Assembly (NCBI GenBank): GCA_973895155.1
Contig: OZ316899.1
Coordinates: 9,052,001-9,116,000, forward strand
DNA: 64,000 nt
Origin: Marsupella aquatica
Lineage: Eukaryota; Marchantiophyta
Direction of reading: 5' to 3'
This document shows positions 30,606 to 41,300 of the stretch, in pieces (the stretch's first letter is position 1; the number at the start of each line of letters is the position of its first letter). The notes beneath the pieces are model-generated. The model saw only the letters and a list, made by a program, of their open reading frames with translations. It did no database searches and was not told the origin of the DNA. A program made the position numbers and the translations under genes.

Positions 30606-31716
30606 ATAGGCGTACGGACGTGGGTGTACGGCCTCCAGATTTCCAACATTTTAGTGGGGGGTCACTCATGGGCTTGTTGGGATGAGCTCGCGGAGCTGAT
30701 TCCAACAAGAGGCGGCGCTCCTCAAACGGAGCCAGGATGAGCAAGTTATGGCCTGGAGAACTTATGTTTTTGCGGTACGGAAACGGCCATAACTCAGGCG
30801 TCTGAAGTCCGTTGAGGGAGCGACTTAGTGATTCGGAAGCAGGAAAAGAAGAGCTATCCAGGGGTGAGCTCAGGTGTGCACTTGGAAGGGCACCTAGTTT
30901 CGGCCATTTTGGGGTGCCTCTCACTTTCAGGGTTCACGTGTACTGTTGGGGCGCCGTCGAAGGCACCGTCGGCCCCCTTGTTTTGGGTTTAGGGTTTTAG
31001 CAGCATGTGTGTGCCGCATGCTCCTCTTCAGTTTAAGGATTTCTCTTAGTGCAAGGTTTTAGCGGCGCCGCTAGGGTAGCCGCCACCGTTGTGACCCTGT
31101 GAGGGGTGCTTTGGTGTGATTTTTCAGTATTTAGGGGGATAGCCCCGAAGTAGTTAGGGGGACTCAGTGTGAAGTTAGCAAGGAGGGATAGAGTGGAGCC
31201 TGAGGAGTTTGAAAGCGTGTTCAGAGTAGTGAGGGGGAGCCATACTCATTGTCCGGAGAGGCAGGAGTTGAGTAGACGGCAGGAGGCCGGGTTACTCATG
31301 CAATGTGTATCGTTTTTCCCAAGAGATATGGATCTGTACATTTGACTTGATGGGCTTTTGTTGTGTGTTCCTTCTCCCTTTTTCGCTTTCCGAATTGTGT
31401 TCTCCCGTTCTATGATTTGAAGAAACTTGCTTGGTTTGAGTCGGCCTTGTGAGTAGGGGTGGTGACAGCACTCTTTGGGTGACTCCGAGTGAAGGTGTAG
31501 TGGGGTAGTCGGCAGGACTTGATCAAAAGCTGTGGGGTGAGGGTAGTCGGTAGACTTGATCAAAACCTACATTTCCGGGAGCGGAAACCAAAATACTCAT
31601 CCTGGTGTGAAAAGAATCCAAATAGCGTCCCTCCACGACCCCGTAATACGATACCAACGGTTTAAGCGAAGAAAAGTGCGGTTTGCACGTATTAACCGTT
31701 GGAGAGGCAAGTGACA
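30606..31716 (+). other. Noncoding 3' part of B's 5' LTR
   Basis: I see no gene in it. It contains a telomere-like TTTAGGG at 30988-30994 and ends at GTGACA 31716. In an LTR this size, R and U5 probably fall here, but no signal fixes them. Confidence 0.5.
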
Positions 31717-31736
31717 TAAGTGTGGTCTTTTGTTTT

Positions 31737-31754
31737 TGGCGCCGCTGCCGGGGA
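31737..31754 (+). other. Element B primer-binding site (tRNA-Asp type)
   Basis: TGGCGCCGCTGCCGGGGA is complementary to the 3' end of plant tRNA-Asp(GUC) with one mismatch at position 9. tRNA-Asp is the usual primer of Athila elements. It lies 20 bases after the LTR end, farther than usual. Confidence 0.75.
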
Positions 31755-31817
31755 ATCCTTCTTCTTGTTTGACGACACGAAGGAGGGGAGCTACGTCTAT
31801 TGGGAGTTCAAACCTAT

Positions 31818-31912
31818 CAACCACAACGCAACTTGCGACGGTTGATACGTGAGAAGTTTGTTGGTTACTTTGTTATTGTACGTCAACCACAACGCATCGT
31901 GCGACGGTTGAT
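31818..31912 (+). repeat. Two 29-bp repeats, each a stem-loop, in B's gag leader
   Basis: CAACCACAACGCA...TGCGACGGTTG occurs at 31818-31846 and 31884-31912. Each copy can pair its CAACC end with its GGTTG end and GCA with TGC. They lie between the primer site and the Gag start, where packaging and dimerisation signals sit in retroelements. Confidence 0.7.
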
Positions 31913-31971
31913 GTTTACAAATATTGCTTTCTGAGACATTGGTGTAAGTTTGGAATGCAGGTCTCAATGGG

Positions 31972-34900
31972 ATGCCGAGAGGGAGAAGGGGAGGTAGAGG
32001 AAGTCCCCAACACACACGTACCCCAAGATCAGAGCTAGAAGGGGGGCCCTCTTGGATTGGGACCAGACGACGAGTTGCTGCCGAAGAACGCTTACGGCTT
32101 GCAGAAGAGAGGAGGTTGCCACTGGTGCTGGAAGAACAAGTTGGTGTGCAACAGGAAGAGGCTCAACGTAATGAGGCCATATGCCCAGACGAAGAGCCAG
32201 ACATAGATCACGAGCGAGAAGAAGGAGAGCCCTTTGTGTTGGTGCAGTCTGAGTTACAAAATCTGATCCCAGAGCTCACTGCATTGCCACAAATCATCTC
32301 ACACCTATCATCGGTGCTGTTACCGGTGGCCCAACAAGCGCCATTACCACCTGTGTTGATACAGGCACCGGCTGCACCGATGGCAGCTGCACAACGTACC
32401 CGTGTTCAGTACGTACCCTTCAAGGGGAGACCAAAGGATGATCCAGACGAATGGATTGAGGAGTTTGAAGGGATTGCCGAAGCTAATGGGGAGTCTGCAC
32501 ATAAGCTCACTATCATTCCTGGAATGATGAGAGGGGAGGCAGGTCCATGGTTCATTTCGTTGTTGGCCAACGTGAAAGCTGATTGGGCTCTGTTCAAGCA
32601 AGCCTTCTTGAAGGAGTTCAGATCCATAGGAGTGGAGGCCACCTCACTATTAAAGGTGGGCCAACTCAGGATGAAGAAGAAGGAGTCATTACGGAGGTTT
32701 TTGCAAAGGTTCCAAAAGCTGGTACGTCGGATCCAAGCCCGTACCGATGATGCTATGCGTCAAGCCTGGTTTGTGGCTGCCCTACCAAGCAAGATGGGGT
32801 TCTTTGTACGTCAAGCCAAGCCAACCACATTGGCTGAAGCTATTGCAGCAGCGGAGTCATACACCGCAGCTGATGCCACAAGCAAGCGTTGCCGAAGAAA
32901 GAAGCTGAAGCCGGTTGACAGTTCCTCCAGTGAGGAGTCGAGTGGATCTGATTCAGATAGTAGTGATGAATCTGAGGATTCTGAGAGTACTACAGAGTCA
33001 GACACTACGGAGTCAGAAGCTGAAAGACGAAGGAGGAAGAAGAAGAAGTTGTCAAAGAAAGTCAAGAAGTCCTCTCACCGTGAAGTGATACTACCCACGG
33101 TGGCCGTTACACCATTGTCTACGGCAAGACGCCTGAAGGAGCAAGAGGCCAGATATGATGAGCTGACGGAGCAAATGAAAGCGTTGAAAGTACATTTTGC
33201 CGGACTCAAACCTGAGAGGAGAAAAGTTCCGGTGGAGAGAGCCAATGTGTGGTGCACCAAGTGCATGAAGTTTGGTCATGCCCCGAAGGAGTGCCCAGCG
33301 GGAGAACCAGCCAAGGTTTTCCAAGTACGGGAGGAGGATGTTGAGGGGGCAAGCTACTCAAATCCTTCATATGCAGCGGAAGGGCCAATAGAGTACTTCA
33401 TGGAGGAGCCACCAGAGGCCAACGTGTATAGTGTACAACCTCTCAACCCGGGACCACGGAGCATTCATGGAGTTTCAACAAACGCCGGAGCACCCGCATA
33501 CTCCAACTATCCCAACGCTAACCCAGGGAATCGACCACCGTACCCTGGAGTGAGGAAGATCCCTATTTGTTACAATTGTAGAGTGGCGGGCCACTACGCT
33601 AATGTGTGCCCAGAGCCCACCCGTCAAGGCAATGGAGATTTTGCCCGGCTGTGTCAACTATGCAAGGGGGAGGGTCATCTTGCACCACACTGCCCAACCT
33701 TGGAGGCGTTCAAGGCTCAACCGATTGGGGCACAAGAGAAGAAGGGGCCGCCACCTCCTCTGAAAGAAGCTAGCGTCAACTTTCTCACCACGGAAGCAGT
33801 CGACACCCCTCTAATCACTAGAAGAGAAGAAACCGTAGTGAACATTCCCAAGCAAAGGATGACCACCATAACGGAGGAGGTGGTACCGCTAGTCGTTGTA
33901 GTATCTCCAGTTGTTGAGATACCGGTGGTTGTTGTTGCAACATCTACGGAAGTTGAAGTTGCTAACCCCTCACCCCCAAGTCATGAGTGGACTCATGCTG
34001 AGAATCTACCGGAGGAAGACAGCGACGAGGAGAGAAGGCATTACTCTTGTTACCGAGTCTCCACTCGATCCGGCAAAAAGAAGGGCAAGTCCGAGCTCAA
34101 GCAGAAGTACAAGGAGGTGCATCAAGCTTCCACATCGGGTACCTCACACGAACCGGAGGTGCCACCCATGGAGGATAGTGACTTTGATCGGGACAACCCC
34201 AAGTTGTTCTATCCGAAGGTGGGAGAAGAGGTACGTAAGCAGTTGGAGGAGCTAGAAGCACAAGCCATGCAAGCGGCCATTGACAAAGACATGGAGGAGG
34301 CAAAGGCCAGAAAGAAAGCGGAGGAGAGGGTTGTTCGTTGGAAACCGGGAGAAGAGGTCATCCCACCCATACCTCCTGCAACCGCGTACAACATTGCTCA
34401 AGACATTCTGGATTGCCCAGTCAGTGCCACAATTGGTCAACTATTACGGGATAGCTCCCTATACCGTCGCCAAGTCAAGGAGATTCTCATGAGGAGGAGA
34501 CGTAGAAGAAGGTTACCCAAAGTTGGGGCTGACCCCATACAAGTCAACTGGGTCACGGAGGATTTGGGTGCCCCAGAACTCACGGTGGACATCAATGGAT
34601 GTGCAATACGGTTTGTACCGGTGGACGGGGGCTCGGGAGTCAACATCATGACTGAGGAGACGGCAAACCGGTTGGGGTATACAGAGTTAGAACCACCGGC
34701 ACGTGCCATGAGGTTGGCTGATGGTGCACGGGTGGTGCCGTTGGGGTGTCTCACCAAGATTCCAACAATGATTGGGGGAAAATCTTTCCCCCTCAACTAT
34801 TTGGTGATGCGACCCGTTCGGCCGTACGGTTTTCCCATTTTAATTGGCAGGCCATGGTTGTATGTGGCCAAGGTCACAAGTGATTGGGGCAAACGGCAGT

Positions 34901-37900
34901 TTCGGTTTGGTATCCCCACTATCACTATTCCATGGTCAGCGGAGTCACCTCACGGGGAGACTACGACTATGGAGGAGGAATATGATTCAGAGGTCACCTC
35001 AGATGAAGACGAGGATGAAGTATACATGGTGAAACTGATTTCTCACCTCACGGAGGAAGATGTTTTTGGCCCCGGAGTTGCTACTCAAGAGCATGCAGTA
35101 GAGGAATCAGTTAGCCAAGTGCACGCTGTTCTAGAAGAGATGGAAGACGAGCGAAGCAAAATTGTGGAGGCTGAACCTCTAGAGATTCATGATAGGGAGG
35201 CAGAGGATCACCCCGAGGAGGTGGAAATGCAAGCCCACACGATCATGTTTGATGATGAGCAAAGAGAGCAGTTTTTGAATGACATCCTGGATGATGACTT
35301 TAGAGAGGAGCTATTGTCACATTACAAAGAATCTGACGTTGAAGAAATAATGGCCCATGTGACAAAGGATCCACCTCCATCCCGACCAGACCAGGAGGAG
35401 AGTGATGCACTGGTGTATGGAGGGATGAGGCTCGCACGGTTGGAAGAAACCTTTGATGAGGAGACACGCAACAAGTTGGACGTGATCAGGCCGGAGCAGT
35501 ACACAAAGGTGGAAGTGGGTGAGGGCAAGACACTCAACATTGGTAGTAAGTTGGATGCTACGGAGCAACGCACGATTCAGGAATTGTTGAAAGAGTACCA
35601 AGACGTATTTGCGTGGAGCCACCAAGATTTGAAAGGAGTGCCACCTGAGTTTGGTGAGCACAGCATTGACCTGATGTCAGGAGCACGACCTGTGAGGCAA
35701 CGCCAATACCGCCTCAACCCCAAATACTCACTCATGGTGAAGGAGGAGATTGACCGTTTGTTGGATGCAGGATTCATTTATCCGGTCATGCATAGTGAGT
35801 GGGTGTCACCCATCGTAATCGTGCCCAAGAAAAAGGGGCCAGACGGGAAGGTGAAAATACGGGTGTGCCAAGATTTTCAAAAGTTGAATGATGCGACCAA
35901 GAAGGATCACTACCCGCTACCGTTCACGGATATCGTGTTGGACATGGTAGCAGGTTGGGAGATATACAGCTTCTTGGATGGCTACTCTGGGTACAACCAA
36001 ATCTGGATACGGGAGGAGGACCAACTCAAGACGGCTTTCACAACAGAGTGGGGGATTTTTGCATTCCGGAGAATGCCTTTTGGGTTGTGCAATGCCCCTG
36101 GCATGTTCCAACGGCTCATGATGAATATATTTCATGACTTTTTACGCAGGTTCTTGGAGATCTTTATTGATGACTTTGCTGTCTACGGCAAACGAGTCAA
36201 GCATCCGGAACACTTACGGTTGACTTTTCAGCGGTGCCGGGAGACTTGCCTGAAGCTGCATCCGGAGAAATGTTTCTTTGGAATTGAGGAGGGAATCCTA
36301 TTGGGCCACAAAGTGTCTGCACGAGGGATTGAAGTTGATCGTGAGAAGGTCGCCGTGTGGGTAGCAGTCTCATTTCCCAAGAATGTGAAGGAAGTGAGAG
36401 GGTTCTTGGGGTGTGTTGGCTACTACCGACGCTTCATCAAAGACTTTGCCAAGGTAGCCATGCCACTCACTTCCATGTTGAAAAAAGGAAGTGAGTTTGA
36501 ACCTACTCCTTCCCGTCAGGCTGCTTTTGATGAATTGAAGAAACGATTGCTAGAGGCCCCCGTGCTCATTACGCCCAATTGGAATAAGGAATTCCATGTT
36601 TACGTAGACGTATCAGGATTTTGCATCGGTGCCGTTTTGAGTCAGTTAGATGATGATGGAAGAGACCATCCCATCTACTTTGCCAGTAGGCAGTTGGCCC
36701 CGGCAGAGAAAAACTACTCACCCACCGATAGGGAGGCACTTGGTATCATCTACGCTTGTAAGAAGTATCGTCATTATTTGTTGGGGTACAAGGTTGTGTT
36801 CCACACGGATCACAACAGCTTGAAATACATGGTCAACAAGCCAGATCTGTCCGGGAGAATTGCACGTTGGGTTTTGTTGCTACAAGAGTTCAACTATGAG
36901 GTGAGAGTAAGATCGGGGAAGAGTCATAGCAATGCAGACTTCTTCTCCCGTATTGAGGGAGCATCTGACTCCCAGGAGATTGATGATCGGTTCCCGGATG
37001 AGGAAGTGTTCAGCGTGAATACAGAGGCCACTACTTGGTATGGAGAAATTTTGGAATTTCTCCGCACGGCTAGAGTTCCCTCACGTTTGGGCCCGGAGAG
37101 AGCAGCAGTGTTTTTGCGTAAGACAGGTCCCTACTTGCTTGTGAAGGGAGTACTTCACAAGTACGGCATGGATGGCCGACTTCGTCGTTGTTTGGAGGAA
37201 GCGGAGATACGTACAGTCATGGCAGCATTACATGAGGAGGAAGCTGGTGGCCACTTTGCACGGGAGACCACCGCAAGGAAAATACTAGATGCTGGATATT
37301 GGTGGCCAACTCTCTTTCGGGATGTACACCGGTACATCCAGCGATGTGATCCGTGCCAGCGTCAAGGCAAACCAGGGCCCTCCTCACGACACCCATTGGT
37401 GCCCATACTTCCTCTTGCACCCTTTGAGAAGTGGGGGGTGGACTTCATTGGCCCTTTCACTCCCATCACACGAAGAGGGAGGAAGCGCTACATCATTCTT
37501 GCAACGGACTATGCCACCAAGTGGGTGGAGGCCCGAGCTACTGCCAAGGATGATGCCAACACCACGGCACGTTTTTTGTATGAGCAGATTTTTACACGAT
37601 TTGGTCCACCATTGGAGTTGGTAAGTGACAGGGGTACTCACTTCCTCAATCATACGATTGAACGTTTGACGGAGAACTACTTGATCTCACATAGGAAGAC
37701 CACTCCGTACCACCCTCGAGCCAACGGGCTCACTGAGAGAGCCAACGGGATCATGGGCAAGATCCTCAACAAAACGGTATCCGCTCACAAGACCGATTGG
37801 GATTTGAAGTTGTTGGCTGCCACTTACGCTTACAACCTGGCTCACAAGACTACCACGGGCCACAGCCCCTATTTCCTTGTGTTTGGACAACACTCTCTTG

Positions 37901-38370
37901 TGCCGGTGGAATTTGAGGTTCCAACCATTCGAATCCTAACACGGGAAAGGGAAGGGGCAGAAGAAAGTGTCGCTTCACGGATCCAACAGTTGGAGCAACT
38001 CACGGAGACACGAGAAGAGGCTTTGACACATACGGAGCAGGAGCAAGGCAAACGCAAGTCACATTACGATTCCCGTCTCCGTCGTGTGTCCATTGAGGAG
38101 GGAGATTTGGTGCTCCTCTACGATAGCCGCTTCATGCATTTCCCCGGGAAGTTGCATACACGGTGGATGGGACCCTACGTAGTGGATGCCGTCTACTCCA
38201 ACGGCTCGGTTCAACTCAAGACATTGGAGGGGCAACTACTCAACACACGGATCAATCAAGAGCGCCTAAAGAAGTACTACACGGAGGAAGAGTATGGTGC
38301 TCGCGGGGGCGCTTCGCAATTAAGAGAGGAGCTATGTGACGGGTACCCCGTCACGGGAAGTCACACATAA
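31972..38370 (+). CDS. gag-pol: Element B Gag-Pol polyprotein, 2132 aa, single frame
   Basis: The domains run in the usual order. Gag is at residues about 145-305 (DDPDEWIEEFEG, LRRFLQRFQKLVRR). Three CCHC knuckles start at C428, C533 and C561. Protease has catalytic D885 in VDGGSGV and closing LIGRPWL. RT has DGYSGYNQI and the active site FIDDF, with D1400 and D1401. RNase H carries D1546 in YVDVSGF. Integrase has an HHCC finger at about 1753-1794 and core D1824, D1886 and E1922, an exact D,D(35)E spacing. Then comes the C-terminal basic region, with no chromodomain. The last 11 residues are encoded by the 3' LTR. No stop or frameshift is seen. A single Gag-Pol frame implies that Gag excess is set after translation or by another route. 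Confidence 0.95.
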   Translation: MPRGRRGGRGSPQHTRTPRSELEGGPSWIGTRRRVAAEERLRLAEERRLPLVLEEQVGVQQEEAQRNEAICPDEEPDIDHEREEGEPFVLVQSELQNLIPELTALPQIISHLSSVLLPVAQQAPLPPVLIQAPAAPMAAAQRTRVQYVPFKGRPKDDPDEWIEEFEGIAEANGESAHKLTIIPGMMRGEAGPWFISLLANVKADWALFKQAFLKEFRSIGVEATSLLKVGQLRMKKKESLRRFLQRFQKLVRRIQARTDDAMRQAWFVAALPSKMGFFVRQAKPTTLAEAIAAAESYTAADATSKRCRRKKLKPVDSSSSEESSGSDSDSSDESEDSESTTESDTTESEAERRRRKKKKLSKKVKKSSHREVILPTVAVTPLSTARRLKEQEARYDELTEQMKALKVHFAGLKPERRKVPVERANVWCTKCMKFGHAPKECPAGEPAKVFQVREEDVEGASYSNPSYAAEGPIEYFMEEPPEANVYSVQPLNPGPRSIHGVSTNAGAPAYSNYPNANPGNRPPYPGVRKIPICYNCRVAGHYANVCPEPTRQGNGDFARLCQLCKGEGHLAPHCPTLEAFKAQPIGAQEKKGPPPPLKEASVNFLTTEAVDTPLITRREETVVNIPKQRMTTITEEVVPLVVVVSPVVEIPVVVVATSTEVEVANPSPPSHEWTHAENLPEEDSDEERRHYSCYRVSTRSGKKKGKSELKQKYKEVHQASTSGTSHEPEVPPMEDSDFDRDNPKLFYPKVGEEVRKQLEELEAQAMQAAIDKDMEEAKARKKAEERVVRWKPGEEVIPPIPPATAYNIAQDILDCPVSATIGQLLRDSSLYRRQVKEILMRRRRRRRLPKVGADPIQVNWVTEDLGAPELTVDINGCAIRFVPVDGGSGVNIMTEETANRLGYTELEPPARAMRLADGARVVPLGCLTKIPTMIGGKSFPLNYLVMRPVRPYGFPILIGRPWLYVAKVTSDWGKRQFRFGIPTITIPWSAESPHGETTTMEEEYDSEVTSDEDEDEVYMVKLISHLTEEDVFGPGVATQEHAVEESVSQVHAVLEEMEDERSKIVEAEPLEIHDREAEDHPEEVEMQAHTIMFDDEQREQFLNDILDDDFREELLSHYKESDVEEIMAHVTKDPPPSRPDQEESDALVYGGMRLARLEETFDEETRNKLDVIRPEQYTKVEVGEGKTLNIGSKLDATEQRTIQELLKEYQDVFAWSHQDLKGVPPEFGEHSIDLMSGARPVRQRQYRLNPKYSLMVKEEIDRLLDAGFIYPVMHSEWVSPIVIVPKKKGPDGKVKIRVCQDFQKLNDATKKDHYPLPFTDIVLDMVAGWEIYSFLDGYSGYNQIWIREEDQLKTAFTTEWGIFAFRRMPFGLCNAPGMFQRLMMNIFHDFLRRFLEIFIDDFAVYGKRVKHPEHLRLTFQRCRETCLKLHPEKCFFGIEEGILLGHKVSARGIEVDREKVAVWVAVSFPKNVKEVRGFLGCVGYYRRFIKDFAKVAMPLTSMLKKGSEFEPTPSRQAAFDELKKRLLEAPVLITPNWNKEFHVYVDVSGFCIGAVLSQLDDDGRDHPIYFASRQLAPAEKNYSPTDREALGIIYACKKYRHYLLGYKVVFHTDHNSLKYMVNKPDLSGRIARWVLLLQEFNYEVRVRSGKSHSNADFFSRIEGASDSQEIDDRFPDEEVFSVNTEATTWYGEILEFLRTARVPSRLGPERAAVFLRKTGPYLLVKGVLHKYGMDGRLRRCLEEAEIRTVMAALHEEEAGGHFARETTARKILDAGYWWPTLFRDVHRYIQRCDPCQRQGKPGPSSRHPLVPILPLAPFEKWGVDFIGPFTPITRRGRKRYIILATDYATKWVEARATAKDDANTTARFLYEQIFTRFGPPLELVSDRGTHFLNHTIERLTENYLISHRKTTPYHPRANGLTERANGIMGKILNKTVSAHKTDWDLKLLAATYAYNLAHKTTTGHSPYFLVFGQHSLVPVEFEVPTIRILTREREGAEESVASRIQQLEQLTETREEALTHTEQEQGKRKSHYDSRLRRVSIEEGDLVLLYDSRFMHFPGKLHTRWMGPYVVDAVYSNGSVQLKTLEGQLLNTRINQERLKKYYTEEEYGARGGASQLREELCDGYPVTGSHT
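38322..38334 (+). other. Element B polypurine tract
   Basis: AAGAGAGGAGCTA directly precedes the 3' LTR at 38335. Element A has the matching AAGTGGGGAGCTA before its 3' LTR (minus strand, 21092-21080). Both tracts lie inside the pol frame. Confidence 0.75.
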
Positions 38371-41300
38371 CTGGTTGCAAAGGCCGATACCTTGTTAATA
38401 GTCAATGTAAATAAGCCATTTTTTAATTTTTAGTTAATTCCGTCATTATAGGTTGATGATGCCCCAGGTGACTTTATATTCTTTCTCTCATAATAGTTCT
38501 AAGATTTGCGGCGACCTAAGTGGGCAAATATTTTGGGACCTTGAAACTAGCCAGGACCAGCCCCATAGGACTTACCGTTTTGCTTCAAGAGCTATTGTTG
38601 AGACCCCCATTGCAAAGTCAGGAGAGGGGGGGGTTTTTTTTTTAAATAAATCCCTCCTCAGGAGGGCGAGTCCCATTAGTGGCCGTCCGAGAGAAAGAGG
38701 GGCTGCCTCGCGAGCCCATAGGGCTGCGTGCCCGGGCGATTAATGGGGCTCCGCGAGCTGAAGGGGCTGCCTCGCGAGCCCATAGGGCTGCGTGCCCGGG
38801 CAATTAATGAGGCTCCGCGAGCTGAAGGAGCGCAAGCGAGCGGGGGGGGGGGAGTTAAAGGGCCTCCCGCGAGCTGGGAGGATCACGCGAGCGGGGGGGA
38901 GTTAAAGGGCCTCCCGCGAGCTGGGAGGATCACACGAGCGGGGGGGAGTTAAAGGGCCTCCCGCGAGCTGGGAGGATCACGCGAGCGGGGGGGAGTTAAA
39001 GGGCCTCCCGCGAGCTGGGAGGATCACGCGAGCGGGGGGGAGTTGAAGGGCCTCCCGCGAGCCGGGAGGAATGGCCGCGCGCCCTGCATAGGGCCGCGCG
39101 CAGGAGGACGCAAGGGTAAGGCCCGAGAAATGGGCCGGGGCGCATGGCGAAGGCGCCAGGAGTTTTTTCGGTTCTATTTTTTTTTTTTTTTCCTTCCTTT
39201 TTCTTTCCCTCTTCCTTTTGCACGACCCTCTCATTGCCGAAAGCAAAAACGGGGTTCTTCTCTCTCTTGCCGGAAGCTCTCTCCAGATTCTAATTATTTT
39301 TGAAGCTCTCTCTTTCATGGTGGATTAGTGGGGCTTGCTGGCGTCATTCTTCCAGGCATTAGTGGCGGCCGCACGGAGTAGTGACGGGAAATTGAGAGAA
39401 TTTAAGTGATCGGGCTACGGGGGCTGTTTCGGGCCAGGGAATTGACATTGCCACGGGTGACGGGATTGGTGATTGAGAAATTGATTTCGGGATGCATGGA
39501 TGCTAGATCAACCAGAGTTTAGTGCGTCACGCATTCGGAGATACAAGGCTGCTTACCGTGACTACGTGGAGACTCGGATTACACGGGAAAGGGAAGAGAG
39601 AGAAGTTATGATGAGCACGGGATTGGCAGCGGGTTCCTCACCGGTGGGTAGGAAGATTTTTCGTCGAATTTATCCCAAGACCTCCACCAAGGTGATGGAG
39701 GATTGTCGGAACATTTTCCAAGCCACCGGGCTTACAGAATTCATGAAGGTGGAGATTACCATCCCTTCAGGGAAGAGCTGGGACATTGAGGCCGGGATGG
39801 AGTTCCGAACGGAGGGAATCTACTTTGAATGTCTCAAACGTGTAGTGCCCCATGTGGAGTTGGCTAAGCTATTGTTTCTTGAGAATCAGAAATTCTCATT
39901 CACACCTCGGAATATCAGGGGAGAACTCACGTTGAAAATGGTGGCCACTTGGGTGACCAATCCTACCTCCACCACCGCCATCCCTCTTTCTGCTGTCAAG
40001 GATGTTGAGTATAAGGGCTTCCTGGCCAAGGTGCATCAACGGGTTCTTGGCAACGTGCAATCCGGAGTGCTGAATGAGGAGCATTTCGTGGTAGCTATGG
40101 ACATCAAGAACTACCCAGCCCATGTGTACGGATGGTGGTGCTACGGATTGAAGAAGCTATTGGCCGCTGAGCCCGGGAGTGTGAAACCAGGTGGGGCTGT
40201 ACATTTGATGGGGTCATTTGTATTGGCCAGGGCAGAAGGGTTGATTGGTTCTCCGGGGCATGAAGACACGGGATCATCTCTCACCACGGAGATCCGGAGT
40301 ATTGCCACTACCGTTTTAGGGAAGCTCACGGAGGAATCATTGTCTGCTGGTGGGGAGGATAATAGAGAAGAAGAGAACCAGGAGGATGATTGCACATTGG
40401 AGTGGCTTGAATCACTCGTGGGAGATCCGAAACAGCCTCTGGAATACAACATTCCGGATGTTTACTTGGCAGAGCTACGGGATTTCAGAGAGGGAGTCCA
40501 CGAGGGACTCAAGCTAGTCCACGCATTGAGGGAGTCTCTCAAGCACGCCACAGTCAAAGTAGAGACGTTAGAGCAGAGCATCCTGTCACTGAAGGAGGTG
40601 ATCAAGACCAAGGAGCAGACCATTCATGAGAAGGTCAGGCACATCAATGCAGCTCACGTAGAGATCACCAACTTGAAGGGAGCTTTGTCCACCAAGGCCA
40701 AGGAAGCAGAAGAAGTAGGAGCGTTGAGGCAAGCATTGGCCAAAGAGAAGCAAAATTCTGGAGAAGTGATGGAGTGGAGGAACCAGGTGGGAGCACTACG
40801 GAGTCAGGTGGCAGCCTTTGAGACACGAGCGAAGAGAAGTGAGGCCCTGAGTCTAGGGAAACGGAAGAGTCCCGGCACACCTGGCTCCACACTTTCCCCG
40901 GATGTGATCTCCCAAGCTATCGAGATGGTGGTGAAGGAGGTTAGTGGGAAGTATGGACCCTTGTTGGATGGAGCCAAGAAGAGTCAGGAGAAGAGTAAGA
41001 GCTTGGAGAAGAAGCTCCGGGAGGTACGGAAATCGTTACGGGAGGCTCAGGTCAGTACGGGGATGCCACCCAGGTCTGTCACCCCCGGGACTCCCATGGC
41101 CACGGGGCAAGTTCTACCGTTGGAGTTGCGGTCCGGAGAAGAGGCTACCCTCTGGAAGGACACAATTGGTGAGGGGTACATCAAGGCGTGGCAGGCCTTG
41201 GCTGCTTTGAGGAAGCGCGGGAGCAGCAGCACTAAGAGTACTCCGTCGAAGAAGAAGAAAAGTACGGTGGCACTCACTCCCGTGAGTGATGAGGAGGAGG

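Larger units (their letters stand above)
27585..31716 (+). repeat. Element B 5' LTR, 4132 bp
   Basis: It begins TGTGACGGGTACCCC and ends AAGTGACA. It opens with a hairpin (27586-27604), then a T/A-rich stretch, and two tandem repeat blocks of high GC (27949-28076 and 28103-28320). The 618-aa gene (28749-30605) follows, then about 1.1 kb without genes. A telomere-like GGGTTTAGGGTTTT lies near 30985. Promoter position is not evident. Confidence 0.95.

Noticed and set aside
31246-31824. Short minus-strand frames in B's LTR and leader
   Set aside because: They have no domain or start context, and the sequence between gene and primer site is explained as LTR and leader.
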